Source: Myxococcaceae bacterium
Lineage (GTDB): Bacteria > Myxococcota > Myxococcia > Myxococcales > Myxococcaceae
Direction: 5' to 3'
Assembly: GCA_016793095.1 (NCBI GenBank)
Contig: JAEUJQ010000001.1
Span: 248,001 to 312,000 of the forward strand
Length of the DNA: 64,000 nt
The notes beneath the pieces were generated by a model, which saw nothing but the letters and a program-made list of their open reading frames with translations, was not told the DNA's origin and did no database searches. The position numbers and the translations under genes were made by a program. Below are positions 15,671-23,288 of this stretch, piece by piece (within the stretch, counting starts at the first letter, position 1; each line of letters begins with the position of its first letter).

Positions 15671-16554
15671 CTGGTCCGCTCCACGGAGTACTCGGCGAGG
15701 GCGGCCAGAACGCCGGGGGTCGGCTCGACGGTGAGCACGGCCTGACGGGCGCGGACGATGAGATCGTGCGCGAGCTTCTTCGAGGCCTCGAGCCCGACGA
15801 CCGCGGGGAAGGTGAACCGGCCTGCCGCGGAGTCAGCCTTCACCGGCTTGCCGAGCGCTTCGGCGGTCGAGGTGACGTCCAGCACGTCGTCGGCGATCTG
15901 GAACGCGAGCCCGAGATCTTCGCCGTACCGATCCGCCGCCGCCAGCGCCTCAGCGCTCCCCTTCGCTGCCAGCACGCCGAGCCGGCAGGCCGCCTTGAGC
16001 AGCGCGCCGGTCTTCAACCGATGGAGCTGCATGAGGTACTCCTGCGCGGCGGGCCGATCGTCGGCGATGTCGAGCACCTGCCCCCCCACCATGCCGCCTG
16101 CTCCGGCCGCGACCGCGAGCTCCGACGCCATCATCGCGCGAGCGGGAGCCTCGGCGGCAGGCCCGGTGGTGACGAGCCAGAAGGCCTCGGTGAGCAGCGC
16201 GTCGCCCGCGAGGATCGCCAGCGCTTCGCCGAACACCTTGTGGCTCGTGGGCCGGCCGCGGCGGAGCTCGTCGTCGTCCATCGCCGGCAGATCGTCGTGG
16301 ATGAGGGAGTACGTGTGAATGCACTCGAGCGCACACGCCGCGTCTTCGGCGGCCTTGCCCCCGCCCCCCAGCGCGTCAGCGAAGGCGAGGCAGAGCGCAG
16401 GCCGCAGCCGCTTGCCACCGTCGAGCAACGAGTACCGCATCGCTTCCGCCAGGCGCGTGGGCGTCCGCACGGCGATGAGATCCATACGATCGGCGAGCAG
16501 ACGCTCGATGCGCTGCTGGGTCGCGGGCAGCCAGGCTCTCAGCTCGAAGCTCAT
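15667..16554 (-). CDS. ispA: Polyprenyl (farnesyl/geranylgeranyl) diphosphate synthase
   Basis: This 295-residue trans-prenyltransferase elongates allylic diphosphates with IPP. The first aspartate-rich motif is in SLIHDDLPAMDDDELRRG and the second in LAFQIADDVLDVTS. The substrate-binding segments GGKRLRPALCLAFADA and HRLKTGALLKAAC are also present. Residues before the first Asp motif (ECIHTYSLIHDD) match short-chain synthases making C15 or C20 products; the exact chain length is not determinable by eye. The start at ATG 16554 (MSFELRAWL) fits homologues, and an ATG at 16563 would add three residues. It overlaps dxs by ATGA and sits downstream of xseB, the classic xseB-ispA-dxs order. Confidence 0.92.
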   Translation of the reverse strand: MSFELRAWLPATQQRIERLLADRMDLIAVRTPTRLAEAMRYSLLDGGKRLRPALCLAFADALGGGGKAAEDAACALECIHTYSLIHDDLPAMDDDELRRGRPTSHKVFGEALAILAGDALLTEAFWLVTTGPAAEAPARAMMASELAVAAGAGGMVGGQVLDIADDRPAAQEYLMQLHRLKTGALLKAACRLGVLAAKGSAEALAAADRYGEDLGLAFQIADDVLDVTSTAEALGKPVKADSAAGRFTFPAVVGLEASKKLAHDLIVRARQAVLTVEPTPGVLAALAEYSVERTR

Positions 16555-16600
16555 GGCCAGCATCTGTCACGACGCGCGCTGGAACGCACGCGGACGCCCA

Positions 16601-16933
16601 TCAGAACGGAACGTCGTCGTCTTCGGCCGGGGGCGAAGGCTTCCGGGCCGCAGGGGGCGGCGCGCGAGTGGCGGCCGTCACCGGAGCAGCGGGCAGCTCT
16701 CGCACCTCGATGGGCGCCGTCTGCCCGTCTTCGGTGAGCAGCTGCTCGATGCGCTTCTCGGCGTCCGTCAGCAACCCCTCGCCCTGCTTCACCAGGGCGA
16801 TGCCTTCGGCGAAGCGCTCGAGCGAGTCCTCGAGCGACAGCTCCCCGCCCTCGAGTGACGCCACGATCGCCTCGAGGCGCTTCACCACGTCGTCGTACTG
16901 AACCTTGCCGCCGCTGCCGGTCGTCTTCGCCAC
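16601..16933 (-). CDS. xseB: Exodeoxyribonuclease VII small subunit
   Basis: XseB partners XseA in exonuclease VII, which degrades single-stranded DNA from both ends. The 110-residue protein has the canonical helical core VQYDDVVKRLEAIVASLEGG, ELSLEDSLERFAEGIALVKQ and AEKRIEQLL (residues about 11-67). A Pro/Ala-rich tail ending in EDDDVPF makes it longer than the usual 70-80 residues. The stop of xseA lies 3 bases upstream, so the two subunits are coupled. The acidic-hydrophobic end resembles the C-terminal tip of single-strand-binding protein (DDDxPF). That suggests, as inference only, that it could dock to SSB-binding partners. Confidence 0.92.
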   Translation of the reverse strand: MAKTTGSGGKVQYDDVVKRLEAIVASLEGGELSLEDSLERFAEGIALVKQGEGLLTDAEKRIEQLLTEDGQTAPIEVRELPAAPVTAATRAPPPAARKPSPPAEDDDVPF

Positions 16934-16936
16934 GTG

Positions 16937-18787
16937 TCACTCCTCGTCCTTGCCGCTGGCGCGTGCCTCGACCCGCACCGTGAGCCGATCGCCCTGATCG
17001 AGGCGCACCGTCAACTCGTCCTGCACCTCGACGTCCACCGCACGTCGCACCACGAGGCCACCCTTCGAGACGATCGCGTAGCCGCGCCCCAGCACCTTGA
17101 GCGGGCTGAGCGCGTCGAGCCGGGCGCTCAGAGCCGCGAGCGTGCGCCGGTTCTCGTCGAGGCGCCGTCGCACGGCCGCGGGGAGCTGACGGGTCGAGAG
17201 CTCGAGGCGCCGACGGGCTTCGCGGACACGCGGCCGCGGCGAGGTGCGCTCGAGCGAGAGGCCCAGCCGGTGCACCCGGGCGCGCTCCTCTCGGAGGCGA
17301 CGCTGCAGCGACGCTCGCACGCGCGACGAGAGCGCGGTGAAGGCGAGGCGACGCTCGGCGAGGCGGGTCTGCGGCCGGAGCCGGGCCAGCCGCGCGCCGA
17401 GGTCCACCAGCGACTTCCGGCGGGTGCGGACGTGGCGCTCCGACGCGCGGCGAAGGCGCTCGGCGAGATCGGCGATCCTCAGCTGGCGCGTCGCCACCTG
17501 GCGGCGGGGGTCGCCGAGCCGGGCGCGCGTCGCCTGCAGGCGGTGCGAGAGCTCGAGCACGCGGCGCTCCATCGCCTGGCCCAGGCGGCGCCGGGTGAGG
17601 ACGAGGCGGTGCGACAGCTCGGTGACGACGGGGACGACGGCCTCGGCGGCGGCGCTCGGCGTCGGCGCCCGCAGATCGGCCACGAGATCGGCGAGGGTGA
17701 CGTCCACCTCGTGCCCCACCGCCGACACCACCGGCACCGGGCTGTTGAAGATCGCGCGCACGACGCGCTCTTCGTTGAACGTCCACAGATCCTCGACCGA
17801 GCCGCCGCCGCGGGTGACGACGATGACGTCGACGTCCGTCCGGGCGAGCCAGCGCAGGCCGCGCGCGATCTCGATTGGCGCGTCGTCGCCCTGCACGCGG
17901 GCGTTGCAGAAGAGCACCGAGACGCCGGGGTGCCGGCGGTGCAGCACCTTCAAGAAGTCCCGCCAGGCCGCGCCAGACGAGCTGGTGACGACGCCGATGC
18001 GCCTGGGGAGGAACGGCAGCGGCCGCCTCGGCTTCGTGCGGCCCTCCCCGATGAGGCCTTCCTTCACCAGCTTCGCCTTGAGCTGCTCGAACGCGAGCGC
18101 CATCGCGCCCACGCCCTCGGGCTCGACCCGCTGCGCGATGAGGCTGTAGCGGCCCTGCACCTCGTACAGGTTGATGCCGCCCTCGATGATCAGCGACAGC
18201 CCATCACGAAGCTGGAACTTCAGCGCGCGGGCCTGGGTCTGCCAGATGCGGACGTCGATCTGCGCCGTCTCGTCCTTGAGCGCGAAGTACAGGTGCCCCC
18301 GCGCGTTCGGGCCGCGGAAGCCGGTCACCTCGCCGCGCACGATCACCCGGGGGAACCGTGGCTCGAGGGCCTCCTTGAGCTGCCACGTCAGCTCGGAGAC
18401 GGTCAGGACCTTCCGCGCGGGAGCGCTCTTGCGCCACGCCGGCGTGCCTTCAGGAGCCGGCTCGAGCTCGCCCCGCGCCGGTGCGTCGGTCTTCTGGGCG
18501 AGCGGGCGCGCTGCTTCGGGAGGCTTCACGGCCACGCGCCGCGCCTCGCGCTCGGGCGAGTTCACCGCGGGCGCTCCCTGCCCGGCGGGAGCCTGCTCCC
18601 GCGCCGCACTCGCGGGCGTCACGCGCCGAGGGTCCTGGCGCGCTGTGTCCCGTTCCGGCACGACGTCGGGGGCCTGGGGCCGGCTGAGCAGGTCAGGCTG
18701 CGCTCGGCGAGGGCCGGGCCTGGGGGCGACGGGGCTCCGCTCGGGCGCCTCCGCCGCCGTCCCTCCGAAGAGGTCGCCCTGCTTCAT
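16937..18787 (-). CDS. xseA: Exodeoxyribonuclease VII large subunit with long N-terminal extension
   Basis: This 616-residue protein starts at ATG 18785-18787, overlapping the FHA-protein stop as ATGA. Residues about 125-235 form the OB-fold (LTVSELTWQLKEALEPRFPR, VRGEVTGFRGPNARGHLYFA). The catalytic region includes IGVVTSSSGAAWRDFLKVL, VIVVTRGGGSVEDLWTFNEE and PVVSAVGHEVDVTLADLVAD. A long arginine-rich coiled coil and the C-terminal SPLKVLGRGYAIV follow. The first 125 residues are Pro/Ala/Arg low complexity (KQGDLFGGTAAEAPERSP) and are not part of the family, whose members usually have 400-460 residues. The open frame runs further upstream but that part is arginine-rich shadow of the FHA gene. 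Confidence 0.93.
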   Translation of the reverse strand: MKQGDLFGGTAAEAPERSPVAPRPGPRRAQPDLLSRPQAPDVVPERDTARQDPRRVTPASAAREQAPAGQGAPAVNSPEREARRVAVKPPEAARPLAQKTDAPARGELEPAPEGTPAWRKSAPARKVLTVSELTWQLKEALEPRFPRVIVRGEVTGFRGPNARGHLYFALKDETAQIDVRIWQTQARALKFQLRDGLSLIIEGGINLYEVQGRYSLIAQRVEPEGVGAMALAFEQLKAKLVKEGLIGEGRTKPRRPLPFLPRRIGVVTSSSGAAWRDFLKVLHRRHPGVSVLFCNARVQGDDAPIEIARGLRWLARTDVDVIVVTRGGGSVEDLWTFNEERVVRAIFNSPVPVVSAVGHEVDVTLADLVADLRAPTPSAAAEAVVPVVTELSHRLVLTRRRLGQAMERRVLELSHRLQATRARLGDPRRQVATRQLRIADLAERLRRASERHVRTRRKSLVDLGARLARLRPQTRLAERRLAFTALSSRVRASLQRRLREERARVHRLGLSLERTSPRPRVREARRRLELSTRQLPAAVRRRLDENRRTLAALSARLDALSPLKVLGRGYAIVSKGGLVVRRAVDVEVQDELTVRLDQGDRLTVRVEARASGKDEE

Positions 18788-20535
18788 CGCCGCTGCAGTT
18801 CCTCGAGCCGCGACTTCGCCTTCTGGTGATCGGTGTCGTCCGGAGGCGTCATCATGATGACCTCCTTGAACAACCGCGCAGCCTCGTCGGGGCTCGTCTC
18901 GCGCAGCTGGTAGCCGCGCAGGTAGATGTCGTGGGCCTGATTGCGGCCTTCCTGGATGATCGCGGTCGCGCCCGGGTGGCCCGGATCGACCTCGAGGACC
19001 ACCTGCGCCTTCTGGATCGCCTCGACCCAGTTCCGCACCGTCTTGGCGTTCGAGGCTTCCTTGTAGAAGACGGTCGCCATGCGCGTCTTGATCTGCTTCG
19101 ACAGATCGCTCGACTGCCCGCCCGCGATGCGCTTGTCGAGGTTGAAGAGGCCCCGCACCTCGGCGGACGACAGGTTCTCGAGGTTCTTGTTCTTGTTGTC
19201 GAAGTCCTTCATCTGCCCCTCGAGCGCGCGGCACTGGGCGTTCTTCGCGGCGCAGGCCTGGGCCAGCGACATGGCGCCCGAGAGGTCTCCGTTCCGGAAG
19301 CGCGCGCTCACCTCGAGGTGAGGCATCTCGGGGACCGGCGGAGGCAGGTTCGGGTTCTTGATGCGGTTGATGTTGTCTTCCGCCTGCCGCTTGATGTCGG
19401 GGGCGTCCCGGTCCTCCGGCCGCGCTGCCATGACGTCCTCGGCCATCGCCTTCACCTGCTCCATCACCGCCAGGTCGCGCGGGCTGGCCGACAGCTTCTT
19501 GCGGGCGTCGATCACCTTCTCGCCGAGCCGCGTCTCGAGCAGCTCCTTGAGCTCGTTGAGCGGGCGCTCCATGGTGATCGTGTTCTTCACGCGCGCGAGG
19601 GCGGCTGAGGCCTTGCCGAGCTGATCGTCTGCGATCGCCTTCTTCGCCTCGCCGATCGCCTGCTCGTTGGGGATCTCGACGTTGGCGCGCTCGAGGTAGG
19701 TCGCGATCGACTTCTTCTCCTGCTCCGTGAAGGCGTTCACCTCGGCGTCGAAGGCGACCAGCTGCTCGAGGCGCTCCTTCGCCTCGACCCACCGGCCCTC
19801 CTTCGTCATGTTCTTCGCTTCCTGGAAGGCGGCGGTGAGCTCTTTGCGCTGGGCCACGATGGCGGCCCGCTTGCGCCCCAGCTCTTCCTCCTTCTTCTTG
19901 GCGATCGCCTTGTAGCCGACGAAGACGGCCATGAGGACCGCGAGCGCGCTGCCGCCGATGATGAAGACCCGCTTCCGCTTCTTCGCCGCCGCCGCCGGGT
20001 CCTCACCCATGCGGGAGGTGCGAACGGGGCGCGACCGCCCTGGCGTCCCTCCACCAGTGCGCGCCGTACGGACAGGTGGCCGCCGGGGCGAGGGGGCGAG
20101 CGCGTCAGCGGCTGGTCGGGCGCCGTTCCCCGCGCCTTGATCGACGAACTGAAACTCGCTGTCGCCCAGCGTGATCACGTCGTCTGGGGCCAGCGGCTGC
20201 TCCTCGGAGATCCCCTCGCCGTTGACGATGGTGCCGTTCCCCGAGCCCAGATCGCTCACCGCCCAGCCGTCCTCCGTCTTGCGCAGCAGGGCGTGCTTGC
20301 GGCTCACGGACGTGTCGGGGACGGACACGGTGGCGTCAGCCGCGCGACCGATGGTGACCTCGTCACCCGACAGCGGGAACTCCTGACCCGACGCTGGACC
20401 TGCGGTACAGACGAGCCGCGCCGCGGGCTTCACCGCTGACGCGACGCCGGTGCGCCGCCGCGCTGGAGCAGCCGCTGCCGGAGCCTGACCAGTCCTGGCG
20501 CGCGCGGGCGGGTTCTTCGAGGGAGGAGGAGGCAT
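18784..20535 (-). CDS. FHA-domain, single-pass membrane protein of the Tad cluster
   Basis: This is a 583-residue protein. After a Pro/Ala/Arg-rich start it has an FHA domain (about residues 40-131) with the phosphothreonine-binding landmarks TIGR, SVSRKH, LGSGNGT and VNG. A basic linker follows, then one membrane helix, RVFIIGGSALAVLMAVFVGY (about 190-208). The large C-terminal part is helical and TPR-like (AKERLEQLVAFDAEVNAFTE, EASNAKTVRNWVEAIQKAQV). FHA domains bind phosphothreonine, so it may couple Ser/Thr kinase signalling to the pilus/secretion machinery encoded by the preceding cpaB-tadB-tadC. The start is ATG 20533-20535, 14 bases after tadC. It overlaps xseA at its stop. The exact role is inference. 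Confidence 0.85.
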   Translation of the reverse strand: MPPPPSKNPPARARTGQAPAAAAPARRRTGVASAVKPAARLVCTAGPASGQEFPLSGDEVTIGRAADATVSVPDTSVSRKHALLRKTEDGWAVSDLGSGNGTIVNGEGISEEQPLAPDDVITLGDSEFQFVDQGAGNGARPAADALAPSPRRPPVRTARTGGGTPGRSRPVRTSRMGEDPAAAAKKRKRVFIIGGSALAVLMAVFVGYKAIAKKKEEELGRKRAAIVAQRKELTAAFQEAKNMTKEGRWVEAKERLEQLVAFDAEVNAFTEQEKKSIATYLERANVEIPNEQAIGEAKKAIADDQLGKASAALARVKNTITMERPLNELKELLETRLGEKVIDARKKLSASPRDLAVMEQVKAMAEDVMAARPEDRDAPDIKRQAEDNINRIKNPNLPPPVPEMPHLEVSARFRNGDLSGAMSLAQACAAKNAQCRALEGQMKDFDNKNKNLENLSSAEVRGLFNLDKRIAGGQSSDLSKQIKTRMATVFYKEASNAKTVRNWVEAIQKAQVVLEVDPGHPGATAIIQEGRNQAHDIYLRGYQLRETSPDEAARLFKEVIMMTPPDDTDHQKAKSRLEELQRR

Positions 20536-20549
20536 CGGCGAGAGGGGTC

Positions 20550-21440
20550 CTAGGTTCCTGCCGCATTGTTGAACACGAAGGCGAACACGATGGGTCCGAA
20601 GAGCACCATGAACACCGTCGGGAAGATGCAGGCGATGAGGGGGAACAGCATCTTGACGGGGGCCTCGTTCGCGAGCTTCTCGGCGCGCTGGGTGCGCTCG
20701 ATGCGCAGCTGCGTGGACTGAATGCGCAGCACCTTGCCGAGGCTGGTGCCCATCTTGTCGGCCTGGATGAGCGCGGTGACGAACTGGGTCAGGGCGGGCA
20801 GATCGACGCGCGCGATCATCGACTTCAGCGCCTCCTCGCGCGTCTTGCCCATCTTGAGCTGCTTGAGCACGAGGTTGAGCTCTTCGCGCAGCGGGCCCTG
20901 CTTGCCCTTCTCGACCACCTTCGCGAGCGCGGCCGTGAAGTCGAGACCAGCCTCGACCGAGAGCGTCAGCAGGTCGAGGTTGAAGGGCAGCGCGCGGCTG
21001 ATCGCCAGGTGACGCTTGGTGACCTTGTCGTTGATCCAGATGAGCGGGTAGAAGAGGCCGATCAACGCGCCCACGAGCGACCAGAGCAGGTTGAGGTTGA
21101 AGAAGTTGGCGACGATGAGCCCGAAGAGCACCCCGACCACGAAGCCGATCTCCTGGAAGGCCATGATGTCTTCGGCCTTCCAGTTCGACGATTCGCCGGC
21201 CTTGATCAGCTTCCGGCCCATGCCTGACTCGTAGCCTGGCCACATGATGCGGCGGTTCATGGTCCCGAGCTTGCGCACCGCGACCGCGCCGGCGCCCTGC
21301 ATGCCGCCCGCCGACTCTTCCTGCACCTCGACCACGAACTGCTCGAGCAGGTTCGCGTAGAGGCTCATCGAGAACAGCGCGACCGCGGCGACCGTCAGCA
21401 TCGCCGTCAGCACCATCAGAATCGTCGTCAACGGATCCAT
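20550..21440 (-). CDS. tadC: Tad/Flp pilus assembly inner-membrane protein TadC (T2SF domain)
   Basis: This 296-residue polytopic protein has an N-terminal helix (LTTILMVLTAMLTVAAVALF), a hydrophobic pair around residues 95-135 (IGFVVGVLFGLIVANFF) and a C-terminal helix (LFPLIACIFPTVFMVLFGPI). Between them lies the T2SF/GspF cytoplasmic domain with LPFNLDLLTLSVEAGLDFTA and LKQLKMGKTREEALKSM. That domain is characteristic of TadB/TadC platform proteins, which work with the TadA ATPase to assemble Flp pili. It follows tadB by 16 bases. The neighbour order cpaB-tadB-tadC supports calling this one tadC. Confidence 0.9.
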   Translation of the reverse strand: MDPLTTILMVLTAMLTVAAVALFSMSLYANLLEQFVVEVQEESAGGMQGAGAVAVRKLGTMNRRIMWPGYESGMGRKLIKAGESSNWKAEDIMAFQEIGFVVGVLFGLIVANFFNLNLLWSLVGALIGLFYPLIWINDKVTKRHLAISRALPFNLDLLTLSVEAGLDFTAALAKVVEKGKQGPLREELNLVLKQLKMGKTREEALKSMIARVDLPALTQFVTALIQADKMGTSLGKVLRIQSTQLRIERTQRAEKLANEAPVKMLFPLIACIFPTVFMVLFGPIVFAFVFNNAAGT

Positions 21441-21456
21441 GTGGGTCCCTGTCCCG

Positions 21457-22302
21457 TCAGATGTCGATGTTGGTGATGCGGCGGATGATGATCACCCCGA
21501 GGATCTCCATGAGCATGATCGCCGCCACCAGCACGTAGCCGAACCAGTGATCGAGCATCGGCTGCATGAGGTCGGGGCGCATGTAGTTGAGCACCACCCC
21601 GAGGATGAGCGGCATCGCCGACACGACCCAGCCCTGCAGCTTGCCCTGCGCCACCAGCGCCTCGATCTTGCCCTCGAGGCGGAAGCGCTCGCGAATGGTG
21701 CTCGACAGCGTCTCGAACATCTCGGCCATGTTGCCGCCGAGCTGCCGCGAGATGTTGGTGGCGGTGGCCACGAGGTCCATGTCGTCGCTGCCCACGCGGC
21801 GCGCCATGTTGTTGAGCGCCTCCTCCATCGGAACGCCGAGCTTGACCTCCTTGGTGAAGAGGCCGAACTCCTGCTGCAGCGGCGGGTAGGAGTCCTTCGC
21901 GATCTGCTCGGTGGCCTGCTGGAAGGTGAGGCCGGCCTTGAAGGCGTTGGCCATCGCCTGGAGCGCGTCCACGAGCTGCTGGTTGAAGCGCTTGATGCGT
22001 TTCTTGCGGTAGTGCTTCACCATGATCATCGGCAGGAAGAAGCCGAAGATCGTCGCGCCGACGCACACGAGCGGGTTGATCACGAAGTACGAGAACAGGC
22101 CGAGCAGCGCCATCGACGCGACGTTCAGCACCAGCATCTGCCGCGGGTCGATGAAGAGGAACATGTCCGACAGGTCGTTCATCGACTTGACGATGTACCG
22201 CTCCTGGTACTGCTCGAACGCCTTCGAGAGGACGCCCATCACCACCAGGCAGAGGAAGAAGACCGAGCCGGTGACCAGCAGCGCGACGAGACCTTTCAGC
22301 AT
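21457..22302 (-). CDS. tadB: Tad/Flp pilus assembly inner-membrane protein TadB (T2SF domain)
   Basis: This 281-residue T2SF protein has membrane helices near the N-terminus (LVALLVTGSVFFLCLVVMGV), around residues 60-90 (MALLGLFSYFVINPLVCVGA) and at the end (YVLVAAIMLMEILGVIII). The cytoplasmic domain contains FNQQLVDALQAMANAFKAGL, ATNISRQLGGNMAEMFETL and RERFRLEGKIEALVAQGK, typical of TadB. It should form the inner-membrane platform together with TadC. It lies 7 bases after cpaB and 16 before tadC. The ATPase, secretin, prepilin and prepilin peptidase that normally complete the system are not in this window. Confidence 0.9.
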   Translation of the reverse strand: MLKGLVALLVTGSVFFLCLVVMGVLSKAFEQYQERYIVKSMNDLSDMFLFIDPRQMLVLNVASMALLGLFSYFVINPLVCVGATIFGFFLPMIMVKHYRKKRIKRFNQQLVDALQAMANAFKAGLTFQQATEQIAKDSYPPLQQEFGLFTKEVKLGVPMEEALNNMARRVGSDDMDLVATATNISRQLGGNMAEMFETLSSTIRERFRLEGKIEALVAQGKLQGWVVSAMPLILGVVLNYMRPDLMQPMLDHWFGYVLVAAIMLMEILGVIIIRRITNIDI

Positions 22303-22309
22303 GGCACGC

Positions 22310-23131
22310 TCACTCCGCCGGGGCCGAGGTGCGGCTCTCGGTCGCCGACGCGCCCTTGATGACCTGAATGGTGTTGAAGCGCTTGGCCTGCAACACCTTG
22401 GTGCGCTCGCCTGACAGCAGCGTGTTGATGGTCGCGCGGCCGCGCTCCTCGAGCACGTCGATGTCGTCTTCGTTGCGCAGCGAGAGGGTCAACGCGCCGA
22501 GCTCCTGCGCGAGCACCAGGATCTCCGCCTCCTCGGGGATGACGAGGAGCGAGACGTTGGCGTACTCGCGCTGGCCGTCCGGGACGAGGTTGATGTTGGT
22601 GGTGCCGGTGATCTTCCCGGTGGCGAGCACGATCACGTTCTGCAGCAGCGTGACGGCCACCTGCTCGCCGGTCGCGGGGTCCTTGAAGGTGCCGATGATG
22701 TCGACGTGATCGTTCGGGCGCACCCAGCCACCGACCGACTGCGCCCCCTTGGTCTCGATGGTGACCGCGCGCGCCTTCTTCTGCACCTTGGTGGACAGGC
22801 GCTCGGCGGCCTTGGTCGTCTCGAACTGGCTCCAGAGCAGCGGGTCACCCGCCTGCAGCGGGACGAGCACCTTCTGGTTCACGATGTATGAGGCCGAGTC
22901 CGGCTTGACGACCGACGAGGTGACGAACTGCTCGGGGATCGAGCGCTGGCTGATCATCTCCATCGTCACCACGGTGCCTTCCGAGATGTCGACGGCCGCG
23001 ACGACGACCTGCACCAGGTTCCAGCCCTTGCGGACGTCCATCTCCTTCTTGCGGACGGCGGAGTACGCGATGACACCGGCCACCAGGCCGAGGCCGAGCG
23101 CGACGATGAGTGGGGTCTTGCCTTTGAGCAT
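22310..23131 (-). CDS. cpaB: Flp pilus assembly protein CpaB/RcpC
   Basis: This 273-residue protein has one N-terminal membrane anchor, TPLIVALGLGLVAGVIAYSA. A SAF-like domain follows (VVAAVDISEGTVVTMEMISQ, then VNQKVLVPLQAGDPLLWSQF). The RcpC/CpaB segment comes next, with ARAVTIETKGAQSVGGWVRP, DHVDIIGTF and LQNVIVLATG. CpaB proteins are periplasmic factors that associate with the Tad secretin. It is the first gene of the tad run, with a strong promoter candidate 64-93 bases upstream. It lies downstream of an ECF sigma/anti-sigma pair on the same strand. Confidence 0.9.
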   Translation of the reverse strand: MLKGKTPLIVALGLGLVAGVIAYSAVRKKEMDVRKGWNLVQVVVAAVDISEGTVVTMEMISQRSIPEQFVTSSVVKPDSASYIVNQKVLVPLQAGDPLLWSQFETTKAAERLSTKVQKKARAVTIETKGAQSVGGWVRPNDHVDIIGTFKDPATGEQVAVTLLQNVIVLATGKITGTTNINLVPDGQREYANVSLLVIPEEAEILVLAQELGALTLSLRNEDDIDVLEERGRATINTLLSGERTKVLQAKRFNTIQVIKGASATESRTSAPAE

Positions 23132-23194
23132 GTGGAGGACTCTCCCGTGAACCGGTGTCGGCGAAAAGCTTCGTCGAGGGGAAACGCGAAACCG

Positions 23195-23224
23195 ATGCTA
23201 GCGATCGCAAATCCGCAGTGTCAA
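23195..23224 (-). promoter_or_regulatory. Sigma-70-type promoter for cpaB-tadB-tadC
   Basis: On the minus strand a perfect -35 hexamer TTGACA (23224-23219) is followed by an 18-base spacer and TAGCAT (23200-23195, four of six matches to TATAAT). The -10 ends 63 bases before the cpaB ATG. It lies in the 157-base gap between the anti-sigma gene and cpaB, the largest non-coding gap of the long minus-strand run. This suggests the tad-xse-isp-dxs-tlyA part has its own promoter. Confidence 0.5.
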
Positions 23225-23288
23225 AGGACAAGCGGCGGGGGAGGACGATGTCGGCAAGCATCGCACAGCGCCTCAACCGCGACCGCAG

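Noticed and set aside
16934-18829. A 631-residue plus-strand frame opposite xseA
   Set aside because: Arginine-rich, no motifs, and xseA is clearly coded on the other strand.
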